From Deltaproteobacteria bacterium (GTDB lineage: Bacteria; Myxococcota; Myxococcia; SLRQ01): 5,443 nt of DNA. Position 1 is the first letter of the stretch. Each line of letters begins with the position of its first letter. Shown one piece after another: positions 1 to 5,443 of the stretch. The position numbers and the translations under genes were made by a program. The stretch lies in NCBI GenBank assembly GCA_007128675.1, contig SKWY01000136.1, positions 1 to 5,443 on the forward strand, in the 5' to 3' direction. The notes under the pieces were generated by a model, which saw nothing but the letters and a program-made list of their open reading frames with translations, was not told the DNA's origin and made no database searches.

Positions 1-1786
1 CATGCCTTTGGCCAAGGCTCTCGTCTTCGAGCTGTTCTCTCTGCGGACCTGGCACCTCGGCGGGGAGCTGCCTCGAGGGGAGCACGACCTCGATGATTGC
101 TCCACCCTGCGCTCTAGGCAAGGCACGGATATGTCCGCCATGCCGCTCGACTATGCGCCGGCAGATGGCTAGCCCCATTCCCGTGCCTTCGTAATCCCCT
201 GCGCCTGGAAGCCGCTGGAACTCGACGAACAACCCGTCGATTTGCTCTGGTTCGAGTCCGATGCCGTTATCCTTCACGCTGATTGTCCACCACGGACCTC
301 GCCCATTCGAAGCGGAATTAGCAGGCTCCGTGGATATCTCCACGAGCGGAGCTACCTCCTTCGAACGAAACTTCAGTGCATTGGCGAGCAGGTTTTGGAA
401 TAGCTGCCACATTTGCGACCGGTCGGCTTCCACCGAGGGCAGCTTTCCTATCTCCACTCGGCCACCCGAAGCCTCGAGGCTCGACCGAAGGCTTTCCACC
501 ACCGAGTGGACGACGTCCACCAGCTCAACAGGCTCGCAACTCACCTCTCCCCTCGTGACGCGAGCGTGGAAGAGGAGGGCATCGATGAGATCCGCCATCT
601 TCGTTGCCGCCGCTTGGATTCTTTCCGCGAAGAACGAAATCTCTTCGCATTCTTTTTTCGTCACGCAGGTGGAGATCTCCTGCGCATACATCCGAACAGT
701 GAGCAGAGGTTCCTTCAGGTCGTGGGCGACGACAGCGCCAAAGCGCTCGAGGTCCTCGTTGCTGCGCTCCAAGTGACGCGCCGCCTCCTCTAGAGCCACC
801 TGGTTTCGCCTCAACTGATCCTCTGCCCTTCTTCGCTGCTGGACCTCGAGACCCAGCCTCCTGCCCGCTTCCTCGGCGGTGAAGGCGCGGCGTCGCGCCA
901 GCCCGAACCCAAGGACGCTTGCCGCTAGGAGCAGGGACGTCAAGAAACCAAAGGCCAGCACCAAGCCCGGCAAGGCGCTTTGCATGGCGCGCCACCGCGC
1001 TCCTGCCGGCCCCACCCTAACGGTCCAAGGCAAGCCATCCAGATCCATTGGAACGGAAACCGAATAGACACCCTCAATCACAGGCTCCGCTCCAAGCTCG
1101 ATCTGCATTCCAACGTCGTCCTCGATCCGAATGAAGTAACGTCCGAGAACGACAGGCCCCAAAAGCTCCTCAAAAAGCTCGGGTATGCGTGAGATGGCGA
1201 TTAGGTAGCTTGGCCTCTGTTCCCCGAACACGGGCAATACGACTGCTTCGCCCTCCAAAGGTCCATAAGTAAAGGGGGCGACGTAGCGTTCATCCCTCGA
1301 GGAGGAGGCCTCCTCCATGGCATCTCGAAGCTCGGGGGTCAGCCCGGGTTCCTCGAGCCAACCCACGCCTGGACGGGTTACGGCCACGTGCTCGGGATCG
1401 CCGGCATAAACCCAAATGAGCGCGTCCAGCGCTCTGGAGGCTGTGAACAACAGCTCGCTCTCCAGCTCCAAGACAGCGGCATCGGGCTCATCGAAACCAA
1501 GGACTCGCTGGGCCGCTCGCCCGAAGACCCCAACCTGCCGAAGCCGCCTCCCCCTCATCTCGGCCGCTACGTAGAGCGCCTCATCCTCCAAGGTCAGCTC
1601 CATAACGCTCTGTTCCCATGCCGCCAATGATCGAAACAGAAGCAGGGAAAAGGAAGCACCCACAAGCAGCAGCACCAATGGCAACCAGCTCGACAAGGAA
1701 GCGCGAAATGGCTGGGAGGCCGACTCTCCGGGACCACCCGCCCCCGGCCCGGCCATGGGATGATCCCTATTCTTTCCACTGCTCAT
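1..1786 (-). CDS. Membrane-bound sensor histidine kinase, C-terminus cut by window edge
   Basis: This is a sensor kinase that autophosphorylates a His and passes the phosphate to a response regulator. Numbering from the ATG at 1786, 595 residues are visible with no internal stop. Residues 33-54 form membrane helix 1. Residues about 57-268 are a probable periplasmic sensor resembling CHASE domains. Residues about 272-294 form helix 2, followed by a charged coiled linker (about 297-350). The HisKA motif AHDLKEPLL carries phospho-acceptor His355 (codon 722-724). The ATP-binding domain has the N box with Asn469, DNGIGL at 506-511, and GTGMGLAICRRIVERHGG starting at 534. The catalytic core is complete, so probably only a short tail or an extra domain is missing to the left. 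The start is uncertain: ATG 1786, GTG 1804 and ATG 1756 all fit, and only the last has a weak upstream AGGG. The reading frame is closed by TGA at 1808-1810. The neighbouring receiver protein lacks a phosphorylatable Asp, so the partner is unknown. The kinase call is very secure and the sensor-domain name is moderate. Confidence 0.93.
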   Translation of the reverse strand, partial: MSSGKNRDHPMAGPGAGGPGESASQPFRASLSSWLPLVLLLVGASFSLLLFRSLAAWEQSVMELTLEDEALYVAAEMRGRRLRQVGVFGRAAQRVLGFDEPDAAVLELESELLFTASRALDALIWVYAGDPEHVAVTRPGVGWLEEPGLTPELRDAMEEASSSRDERYVAPFTYGPLEGEAVVLPVFGEQRPSYLIAISRIPELFEELLGPVVLGRYFIRIEDDVGMQIELGAEPVIEGVYSVSVPMDLDGLPWTVRVGPAGARWRAMQSALPGLVLAFGFLTSLLLAASVLGFGLARRRAFTAEEAGRRLGLEVQQRRRAEDQLRRNQVALEEAARHLERSNEDLERFGAVVAHDLKEPLLTVRMYAQEISTCVTKKECEEISFFAERIQAAATKMADLIDALLFHARVTRGEVSCEPVELVDVVHSVVESLRSSLEASGGRVEIGKLPSVEADRSQMWQLFQNLLANALKFRSKEVAPLVEISTEPANSASNGRGPWWTISVKDNGIGLEPEQIDGLFVEFQRLPGAGDYEGTGMGLAICRRIVERHGGHIRALPRAQGGAIIEVVLPSRQLPAEVPGPQREQLEDESLGQRH

Positions 1787-1831
1787 GCGGCATCGCCGGT
1801 TCACGTTTCAAGCAGACGAGGGGCCAGCCAC

Positions 1832-1841
1832 TCACCTCCTT
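1832..1841 (-). promoter_or_regulatory. Perfect Shine-Dalgarno sequence far from the kinase start
   Basis: The minus strand reads AAGGAGGTGA, a ten-base match to the 3' end of 16S rRNA. It lies 27 bases before the GTG at 1804 and 45 bases before the ATG at 1786, too far to serve either kinase start in the normal way. The nearest start-like codon is a GTG at 1831-1829, only three bases past the GGAGG core. It opens a seven-codon reading frame that ends at TGA 1810-1808, in the same frame as the kinase. It could be a leader peptide, a ribosome standby site or a chance match. Confidence 0.4.
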
Positions 1842-2017
1842 CAGTATGGCTTTTCAAGCCGGCGCGGAATGAGGGATCTCCCGTCAAACTAGAATCGGGC
1901 CCATCGAGACATGCCACCGTCGAGGCACGCTCGAGAAGCCGGACAAACGACGTAGGGGAAAGGCCACGAGCCAATACCGAAGTCCACGGAAGAGACAAGA
2001 AGGGCGCGGCCTCACTT

Positions 2018-2027
2018 CCGTCGACGG
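2018..2027. repeat. 10-bp perfect palindrome
   Basis: CCGTCGACGG is a perfect palindrome, five bases outside the stop-codon hairpin of the receiver/J-like gene. It could be an operator half-site pair for a dimeric regulator. Palindromes of this length also arise by chance in GC-rich DNA, and no second copy is seen in the gap. Confidence 0.3.
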
Positions 2028-2031
2028 ATAA

Positions 2032-2062
2032 TGATCGAGACCGGTTCCGCGAGGTTCGATCA
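2032..2062 (-). terminator. Hairpin overlapping the stop codon, possible weak terminator
   Basis: On the minus strand TGATCGA and TCGATCA form a perfect 7-bp inverted repeat. Three further pairs (ACC with GGT) extend it past one bulged C, leaving a loop of about ten bases. The first arm contains the TGA stop of the receiver/J-like gene. No T run follows (the next bases are TTATCC), so this is not a classical intrinsic terminator. It may instead protect the 3' end of the transcript or slow termination at the stop codon. Confidence 0.35.
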
Positions 2063-5020
2063 CGCGCCGCGCCGTCGCGCTTTCAATGAGTCCAGATAGT
2101 CGGCGCGAAGGATCTCGTCCTTCAAAACGTCGTGAGCATCGTCGATGGCGCGGCGTATTTCCTCGAGTTTGCCCCAGAGGTCCTTGTACTCGTCACCAGG
2201 ATACCTGCCGGGATGAAAAAGACGGCTCAAGCTCTCATGGGCCGTCTTGATCTCGTAAGCCGTGGCCTCTGGAGGTACGCCGAGCAGCTCAAGATAGTCA
2301 CACTCCAGTGCTTGGCGAAACTTCTGCTCTATTCGGCGGCGGTCTATCTCTACCTCGGACTGCCTCTGCTCCGGCGTGGAGGCCCGCCCCTCGGGCATGG
2401 GACCATGCATCTTGACCGTAGCCTGTCCGGTGGCGACGAGGGAGTAGAGAATCTGATAGGTCGCCTCCTCCCCGAGCCCCGAGAGAAACACGAGCTCCTC
2501 GGCGGTCCGAAACCCATCCACCTGCTCGGCGAGTCGTCGCTCCCGGGCGGTCAGACCTAGAAGATGTAGCTCGGGAGCCTGCGAGCTGGCGAGCACCGTA
2601 GCCGGCCCCCCAAGGCGCCGGTGAATCGTGGCCAAAGAGAGCTTTCGCCGAATACCCTCGGTCACCAACGCAAAAGGGTGCTCGGGCAGAGCGACCTTCA
2701 GCTCGTCTGGGCAGCTCTCCGGCAGCCAGCGCCAGCTACCCTCCTCGAGGCCGAAAGCGCCAAAGAGAGCGGCATGAGCTTGAGCACGAACTGTGTCGTA
2801 CATTTCCTGAGCCTTGAGGGCGCCCGTTTCGACCAAATGCATCGCTTGACGCCGCGGCACGGAGATGCCTCTGCCGAGAACGTCATCGACGTGCTCCTTG
2901 AGGACTCTGCCTAGACGAAAGGCTACCTCGGGGAGCTGCTCCTCGAGCCTATCGGACAAAACGGCGACCGGTCGCCCAAGCTCCCAGTAGACGTGGCGCA
3001 AACCATCGGGGCCATGGATCTCCAATAGGCCGGTCCCGCGAGAGCGCCATGTCTCGGCCAAGAGATGTGGCAAATCGAAGCTTGCCAGATCCCCTTCACC
3101 GGCAAAGGAAGTTCGAGCTGGCTGCTCGTCAAGCTGCGCGGGCGGGTGATCCTGTGAGGCTGACGGGGCCTCCATCTCGAAGTGGTGAGGCGGCGCCTGA
3201 CCGGCGCCGGCAGCACCCAATGCCCCGCCGTATTGGTCCTGTGCCGCCGGCGGGTCTTCGTACTCAGAAGAAGCCCCTTGATGGAAGCCCGCCTCGTTGG
3301 GATCCGAATGGAAGCCTGCTTGCTCGCTGACAGCGGCATGCCCGGGAGCCGAGCTCTCATCGGGAGGCATCCCATCGAAAGCAGCATCCTTGGCCGCCAT
3401 GGGATCGTACTCGCCCTCCTCCGAGTCGAGCATCTCGGGGCTAAGCTCCAAGACGGGCTCTTCTTCTTCTTCATCGTCGAGGAGCCCACCGAAATCGGTC
3501 TCATCGAAGCCCGCTTCAGCCTCGCCCTCGATCCCGGCCGAGCCTTGCAACGTCTGCTCTTCCGCCAACGGGGCCTCCTGGGCATCAGCCAATGGGCCAT
3601 CTTGCTCCAAGTCCGCGTAAGCTGCCGGCGTGCTGCCGGCAAAAGGATCGGAGAAGGAGGCCTGCTGCATTTCGTCTTGTGCCGGAGCCTGTAAGCCCTG
3701 TTCGGTAACGCCGGAGGCTTCGCCAGGATCAGCGGCTCGATCTGCATCATCGCCGGTGGTAACAACGGCCCTGTCTTGTCTTGGTAGTGGCTTACCCTCG
3801 ATATGGGGAATTTCGGGCAGCCGGCTCGCGCGGAGGATCTCTTCTTCCTCGGCCCGATCCAGCTCGATCTTCTCCGGCATATCCACACCCCAGCCACCGC
3901 CAAGCCTGCTTCGCACCTTCTTTGTTGGCGCGGCAGAGCGCCAATCAGCCTGTAGCGTGGTCTCCCCCCATCGCCCCACCTCCGCATCGGGGCCAACGGG
4001 CACCTCGGGACCGGTGCCATCCCCCGACAAATCTTCCTCAAAGAGCCCCTGACTTTCCTCGGCCTGGCTCTCCGCCTCCTCCAAGGCCTCCATCGAGCCC
4101 AGTGGTCTCTCACCTTCCTCCTCTGGGTCCAAAGCCTCCTTTGCTTCCTCCTCATCACCGTGGTCGAAGAGCACCTCGGAAAGGACACCCTGTGCCACCG
4201 GCGAATCTTCCTCAAAGAGACCCCGGTTCTCCTCGGTCTGGGTCTTCTCGGCCTCTATCTCCTCCGACAGAGCCTCCTCGGCCTGGCTTTCCTCGGCCTC
4301 TATCTTCTCCTCCGACAGAGCCTCCTCGGCCTGGCTTTCCTCGGCCTCCATCTCCTCCGACAGAGCCTCCTCGGCCTGGCTTTCCTCGGGCTCTTTCTCC
4401 TCCGGAGCCTCCTCGACCTCCCGAATCTCCTCGAAATCCTCGACCTCTTCGAGCTCCTCCAGCGCTTCGGCCTCATCCTGCTTTCCCGAACCCTCTGGGC
4501 CGTCAGCCGCGCCACTCTCCCCTAGCACCTCGATCTCCTCCAGCTCCTCGACCTCCTCCAGCTCCTCCAGCTCCTCTACCTCCTCCAGCTCCTTGACCTC
4601 CTCCAGCTCCTCGGCCGCTTCAATCTCTCCAGGCTCCCCAGGAGAGGGCGCCTCCCGGAAGTAGCCCGGCAACTCGGCCATCAACCTTCCCCAGTTCATC
4701 GGCTTCTCGAGGTATCCGGCGCCGCCATGCTCCTTGGCCGATTCGAGATCCCGTATTTCCCCCCGACCGTCACCAATGAAGACCACGGGAAGCGAATCAC
4801 CATCGGAGCCCTGTCGTAGCAGCTCCAAGATGAAAAGACCCTCGCCATCACCCACGGACGGAGACAGTAGAATCAGATGGGGCGAACCCTGCTCCATGAC
4901 GGTCTCGGCGTCGGCTATGTTGGAGGCAAGGACAGGTTCGTAACCCGCGGCCTTCAAGGCACGTCTAGCAGCGGACACGAAGGAGATATCGTCATCGACG
5001 ATGAGGATCTGCTTGATCAT
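2060..5020 (-). CDS. Pseudo-receiver / acidic linker / DUF4388 (PATAN-like) / J-like multidomain protein
   Basis: This is a 986-residue protein, probably cytoplasmic, with no signal peptide or membrane helix. Residues 1-117 are a receiver fold: it keeps the acid pair Asp9/Asp10 and the Lys106-Pro107 motif, but Ser53 replaces the phospho-accepting Asp and Gly83 replaces the switch Thr/Ser. Residues about 120-640 are acidic, repetitive and probably disordered or helical; nearly half of residues 131-270 are Glu or Asp. Residues about 641-770 match DUF4388/PATAN style (GDLASFDLPHLL at 643-654, then TGLLEI and a VYWELGRPVAV strand). Residues about 822-870 resemble the winged-helix-like segment that often follows DUF4388 (VDGFRTAEEL, then a LYSLVATGQ-type helix). 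Residues about 908-976 are J-domain-like, with YLELLGVPPEATAYEIK and HPG at 936-938 where active J proteins have HPD. The only two Cys, 770 and 907, lie in the C-terminal part. I chose ATG 5020 because the receiver starts there with MIKQILIVDDD; the longer frame to 5179 overlaps priA. A scaffold or protein-recruitment role is inferred. Confidence 0.95.
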   Translation of the reverse strand: MIKQILIVDDDISFVSAARRALKAAGYEPVLASNIADAETVMEQGSPHLILLSPSVGDGEGLFILELLRQGSDGDSLPVVFIGDGRGEIRDLESAKEHGGAGYLEKPMNWGRLMAELPGYFREAPSPGEPGEIEAAEELEEVKELEEVEELEELEEVEELEEIEVLGESGAADGPEGSGKQDEAEALEELEEVEDFEEIREVEEAPEEKEPEESQAEEALSEEMEAEESQAEEALSEEKIEAEESQAEEALSEEIEAEKTQTEENRGLFEEDSPVAQGVLSEVLFDHGDEEEAKEALDPEEEGERPLGSMEALEEAESQAEESQGLFEEDLSGDGTGPEVPVGPDAEVGRWGETTLQADWRSAAPTKKVRSRLGGGWGVDMPEKIELDRAEEEEILRASRLPEIPHIEGKPLPRQDRAVVTTGDDADRAADPGEASGVTEQGLQAPAQDEMQQASFSDPFAGSTPAAYADLEQDGPLADAQEAPLAEEQTLQGSAGIEGEAEAGFDETDFGGLLDDEEEEEPVLELSPEMLDSEEGEYDPMAAKDAAFDGMPPDESSAPGHAAVSEQAGFHSDPNEAGFHQGASSEYEDPPAAQDQYGGALGAAGAGQAPPHHFEMEAPSASQDHPPAQLDEQPARTSFAGEGDLASFDLPHLLAETWRSRGTGLLEIHGPDGLRHVYWELGRPVAVLSDRLEEQLPEVAFRLGRVLKEHVDDVLGRGISVPRRQAMHLVETGALKAQEMYDTVRAQAHAALFGAFGLEEGSWRWLPESCPDELKVALPEHPFALVTEGIRRKLSLATIHRRLGGPATVLASSQAPELHLLGLTARERRLAEQVDGFRTAEELVFLSGLGEEATYQILYSLVATGQATVKMHGPMPEGRASTPEQRQSEVEIDRRRIEQKFRQALECDYLELLGVPPEATAYEIKTAHESLSRLFHPGRYPGDEYKDLWGKLEEIRRAIDDAHDVLKDEILRADYLDSLKARRRGA
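4252..4389 (-). repeat. Three-copy in-frame minisatellite (45, 48, 45 bp)
   Basis: Three head-to-tail units lie at 4252-4296, 4297-4344 and 4345-4389. The outer two differ by one base, and the middle one differs from the first only by a 3-bp insertion. They encode EESQAEEALSEEMEA and two near copies (residues 212-257; the middle copy has KI in place of M). A decayed fourth copy follows at protein residues 258-272, and a related segment lies at 317-330. The near identity at DNA level points to recent duplication. All differences are multiples of three, so the frame is kept. Confidence 0.95.
4406..4468 (-). repeat. Second Glu-Glu-hydrophobic triplet tract (seven triplets)
   Basis: Residues 185-205 of the receiver/J-like protein read as seven triplets of two mainly acidic residues plus one hydrophobic or Ala residue (EAL, EEL, EEV, EDF, EEI, REV, EEA). 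This is a less regular version of the tract at 4526-4612, separated from it by a short Gly-rich break. A period of three differs from the seven-residue period of a normal coiled coil. Confidence 0.85.
4526..4612 (-). repeat. First Glu-Glu-hydrophobic triplet tract (nine triplets)
   Basis: Residues 137-163 of the receiver/J-like protein are nine consecutive triplets of Glu-Glu (once Lys-Glu) followed by Leu, Val or Ile, ending in Glu-Val at 164-165. At DNA level the units are built from GAGGAGCTGGAGGAGGT-like 18-mers with few changes, so the tract probably grew by slippage or unequal crossing over. It begins just after the receiver domain and probably makes a stiff, highly charged helix. Confidence 0.9.
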
Positions 5021-5052
5021 TGGCTTGACCGTATTAGTTACCAACAGAGAAG
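5021..5052. other. Short gap between priA and the receiver/J-like gene
   Basis: Only 32 bases separate the priA stop from the ATG at 5020, which suggests co-transcription. The minus strand upstream of the ATG (TACGGTCAAGCCA) has no recognisable Shine-Dalgarno sequence, which is odd for a gene of this length. A TAATAC hexamer lies here but has no matching -35 box at a normal distance. There is no hairpin followed by a T run, so no terminator separates the genes. Confidence 0.6.
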
Positions 5053-5443
5053 CTATAACATCCCAACCGGATCGACGTCCAAAGTGAGATCGACCCCGCC
5101 ATCTCTCGGCACGCTCGAGAGGACCTCGCCTAGCCAGCGTACGATCGTCGGCGTCGGCGCCTTGAGCAATACCTGCCATCTATAACGGCCTCGGAGAATC
5201 GACAATGGAGCGGGAGCAGGGCCCAAAACTTCAATCTCCGTATCGGGATGCGCCATCGCCGCGGCCTCCGCGCGGCGTGCCGCGGAGACTGCCGTCCGCT
5301 CCACACTCTTGGCGTCCACCCCCTCGATGCGTGCCATCAAGAGGCGGCAAAAAGGTGGCCAGCGACCAGCCTTTCGCGCGGCCAGCTCCCTTGCACAGAA
5401 CCCATCGAAGTCTTTTTCAACCGCGAAAGCGATCGCCGGCTGA
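5053..5443 (-). CDS. priA: Primosomal protein N' (replication restart helicase PriA), C-terminal 129 residues
   Basis: PriA is the 3'-to-5' superfamily 2 helicase that recognises abandoned replication forks and starts reloading of the replicative helicase. Only the C-terminal domain is in the window; the start and the helicase motifs lie past the right edge. The family landmarks are in order: a KDFDGFCARELAARK segment, WPPFCRLLMARIEGVDA (compare LPPF in E. coli PriA), EVLGPAPAPLSILRGRYRWQ, the QVLLKAP strand, and the near-terminal LDVDPVGML. These match the known PriA ending, in which RGRYRWQ and DVDP are the best-conserved patches. The stop is TAG at 5053-5055. The frame is open to the right edge without a break, so the gene appears intact. 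It lies 32 bp upstream of the receiver/J-like gene on the same strand. The identification is secure from these motifs; the cofactor-binding and helicase residues cannot be checked here. Confidence 0.94.
   Translation of the reverse strand, partial: QPAIAFAVEKDFDGFCARELAARKAGRWPPFCRLLMARIEGVDAKSVERTAVSAARRAEAAAMAHPDTEIEVLGPAPAPLSILRGRYRWQVLLKAPTPTIVRWLGEVLSSVPRDGGVDLTLDVDPVGML

Larger units (their letters stand above)
1787..2059. other. Intergenic region between receiver/J-like gene and histidine kinase gene
   Basis: This 273-bp stretch lies between the stop of the large receiver/J-like gene and the start of the kinase gene. It holds a hairpin that overlaps the upstream stop codon, a 10-bp palindrome at 2018-2027, an isolated strong Shine-Dalgarno-like sequence at 1832-1841, and a small inverted repeat at 1848-1860 (GGCTT and AAGCC around a 3-base loop). 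A TTGACG hexamer on the minus strand (1887-1882) has no -10 partner at normal spacing. I see no sigma-54 site and no convincing gene. The gap is large enough for the kinase to have its own promoter, but the sequence does not identify one. Confidence 0.6.

Noticed and set aside
525..995. A 156-residue minus-strand frame inside the kinase region
   Set aside because: It is a shifted reading across the kinase linker and His motif. The true frame has an unbroken HisKA and HATPase_c sequence.
1882..1887. A TTGACG -35-like box on the minus strand before the kinase gene
   Set aside because: No -10-like hexamer occurs 16-18 bases downstream; the matching position reads CGCCGG.
1801..1998. A 65-residue minus-strand open frame in the gap before the kinase
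   Set aside because: It starts with TTG without a ribosome binding site, has no recognisable motif and mostly rare-looking composition. The four-base overlap with GTG 1804 is noted but is not enough to call a gene.
2923..4215. A 430-residue minus-strand frame rich in Arg, Trp and Ser
   Set aside because: It is a shifted reading of the acidic linker of the receiver/J-like gene in GC-rich DNA, with no domain and implausible composition.
3781..4596. A long plus-strand frame rich in Pro and Arg (271 residues)
   Set aside because: It is the antisense reading of the Glu-rich repeats (GAG/GAA codons give Pro, Leu and Ser in reverse frames). The minus-strand frame has clear domains on both sides.
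5056..5090. A possible promoter at the end of priA (TTGGAC, 18 bases, TTATAG on the minus strand)
   Set aside because: Both boxes match the consensus poorly, and the spacing is not diagnostic.
5021..5179. A 53-residue N-terminal extension of the receiver/J-like protein from an ATG at 5179
   Set aside because: It overlaps the priA C-terminus in another frame, and the receiver fold begins naturally at MIKQILIVDDD from the ATG at 5020.

Overview
The window holds three genes, all on the minus strand, so transcription runs from high to low coordinates. Only the middle gene is complete. The DNA is GC-rich. The middle protein joins a receiver domain, a long acidic linker, a DUF4388/PATAN-type domain and a J-like domain. 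DUF4388 proteins of this size and style are typical of Myxococcota and related former Deltaproteobacteria, so I infer a chromosomal region from that group. This rests on architecture and composition, not on a database match. I see no mobile element, phage gene, RNA gene or CRISPR array.

From right to left: positions 5443-5053 encode the last 129 residues of PriA, the primosomal protein N' of replication restart. After a 32-bp gap without a clear ribosome binding site comes a 986-residue protein (5020-2060). Its order is an N-terminal receiver-like domain, about 520 residues of acidic repetitive low-complexity sequence, a DUF4388/PATAN-like module, a short winged-helix-like segment, and a C-terminal J-domain-like module. 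Two signature residues are missing. The receiver has Ser in place of the phospho-accepting Asp (Ser53), and the J domain reads His-Pro-Gly instead of His-Pro-Asp (residues 936-938). The protein therefore looks like a signalling or scaffold protein that keeps both folds without the usual chemistry of either.

A 273-bp gap (2059-1787) follows. It holds a hairpin that overlaps the stop codon of the middle gene and a perfect ten-base Shine-Dalgarno match that lies too far from any start of the next gene. Then comes a membrane histidine kinase (1786 to the left edge, 595 residues visible) with two membrane helices around a CHASE-like sensor region, a HisKA dimerisation and phosphotransfer domain, and a complete HATPase_c domain. 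Its stop codon lies beyond position 1.

The short spacing suggests that priA and the middle gene may be co-transcribed. The kinase may have its own promoter, but I found none that is convincing. The receiver next to the kinase has no phospho-acceptor Asp, so it cannot be a conventional partner, and the kinase's real target is probably outside the window. The strongest candidate for something undescribed is the middle protein: its double loss of signature residues, its Glu-Glu-hydrophobic triplet tracts, its nearly identical 45/48-bp minisatellite, and its place next to priA.
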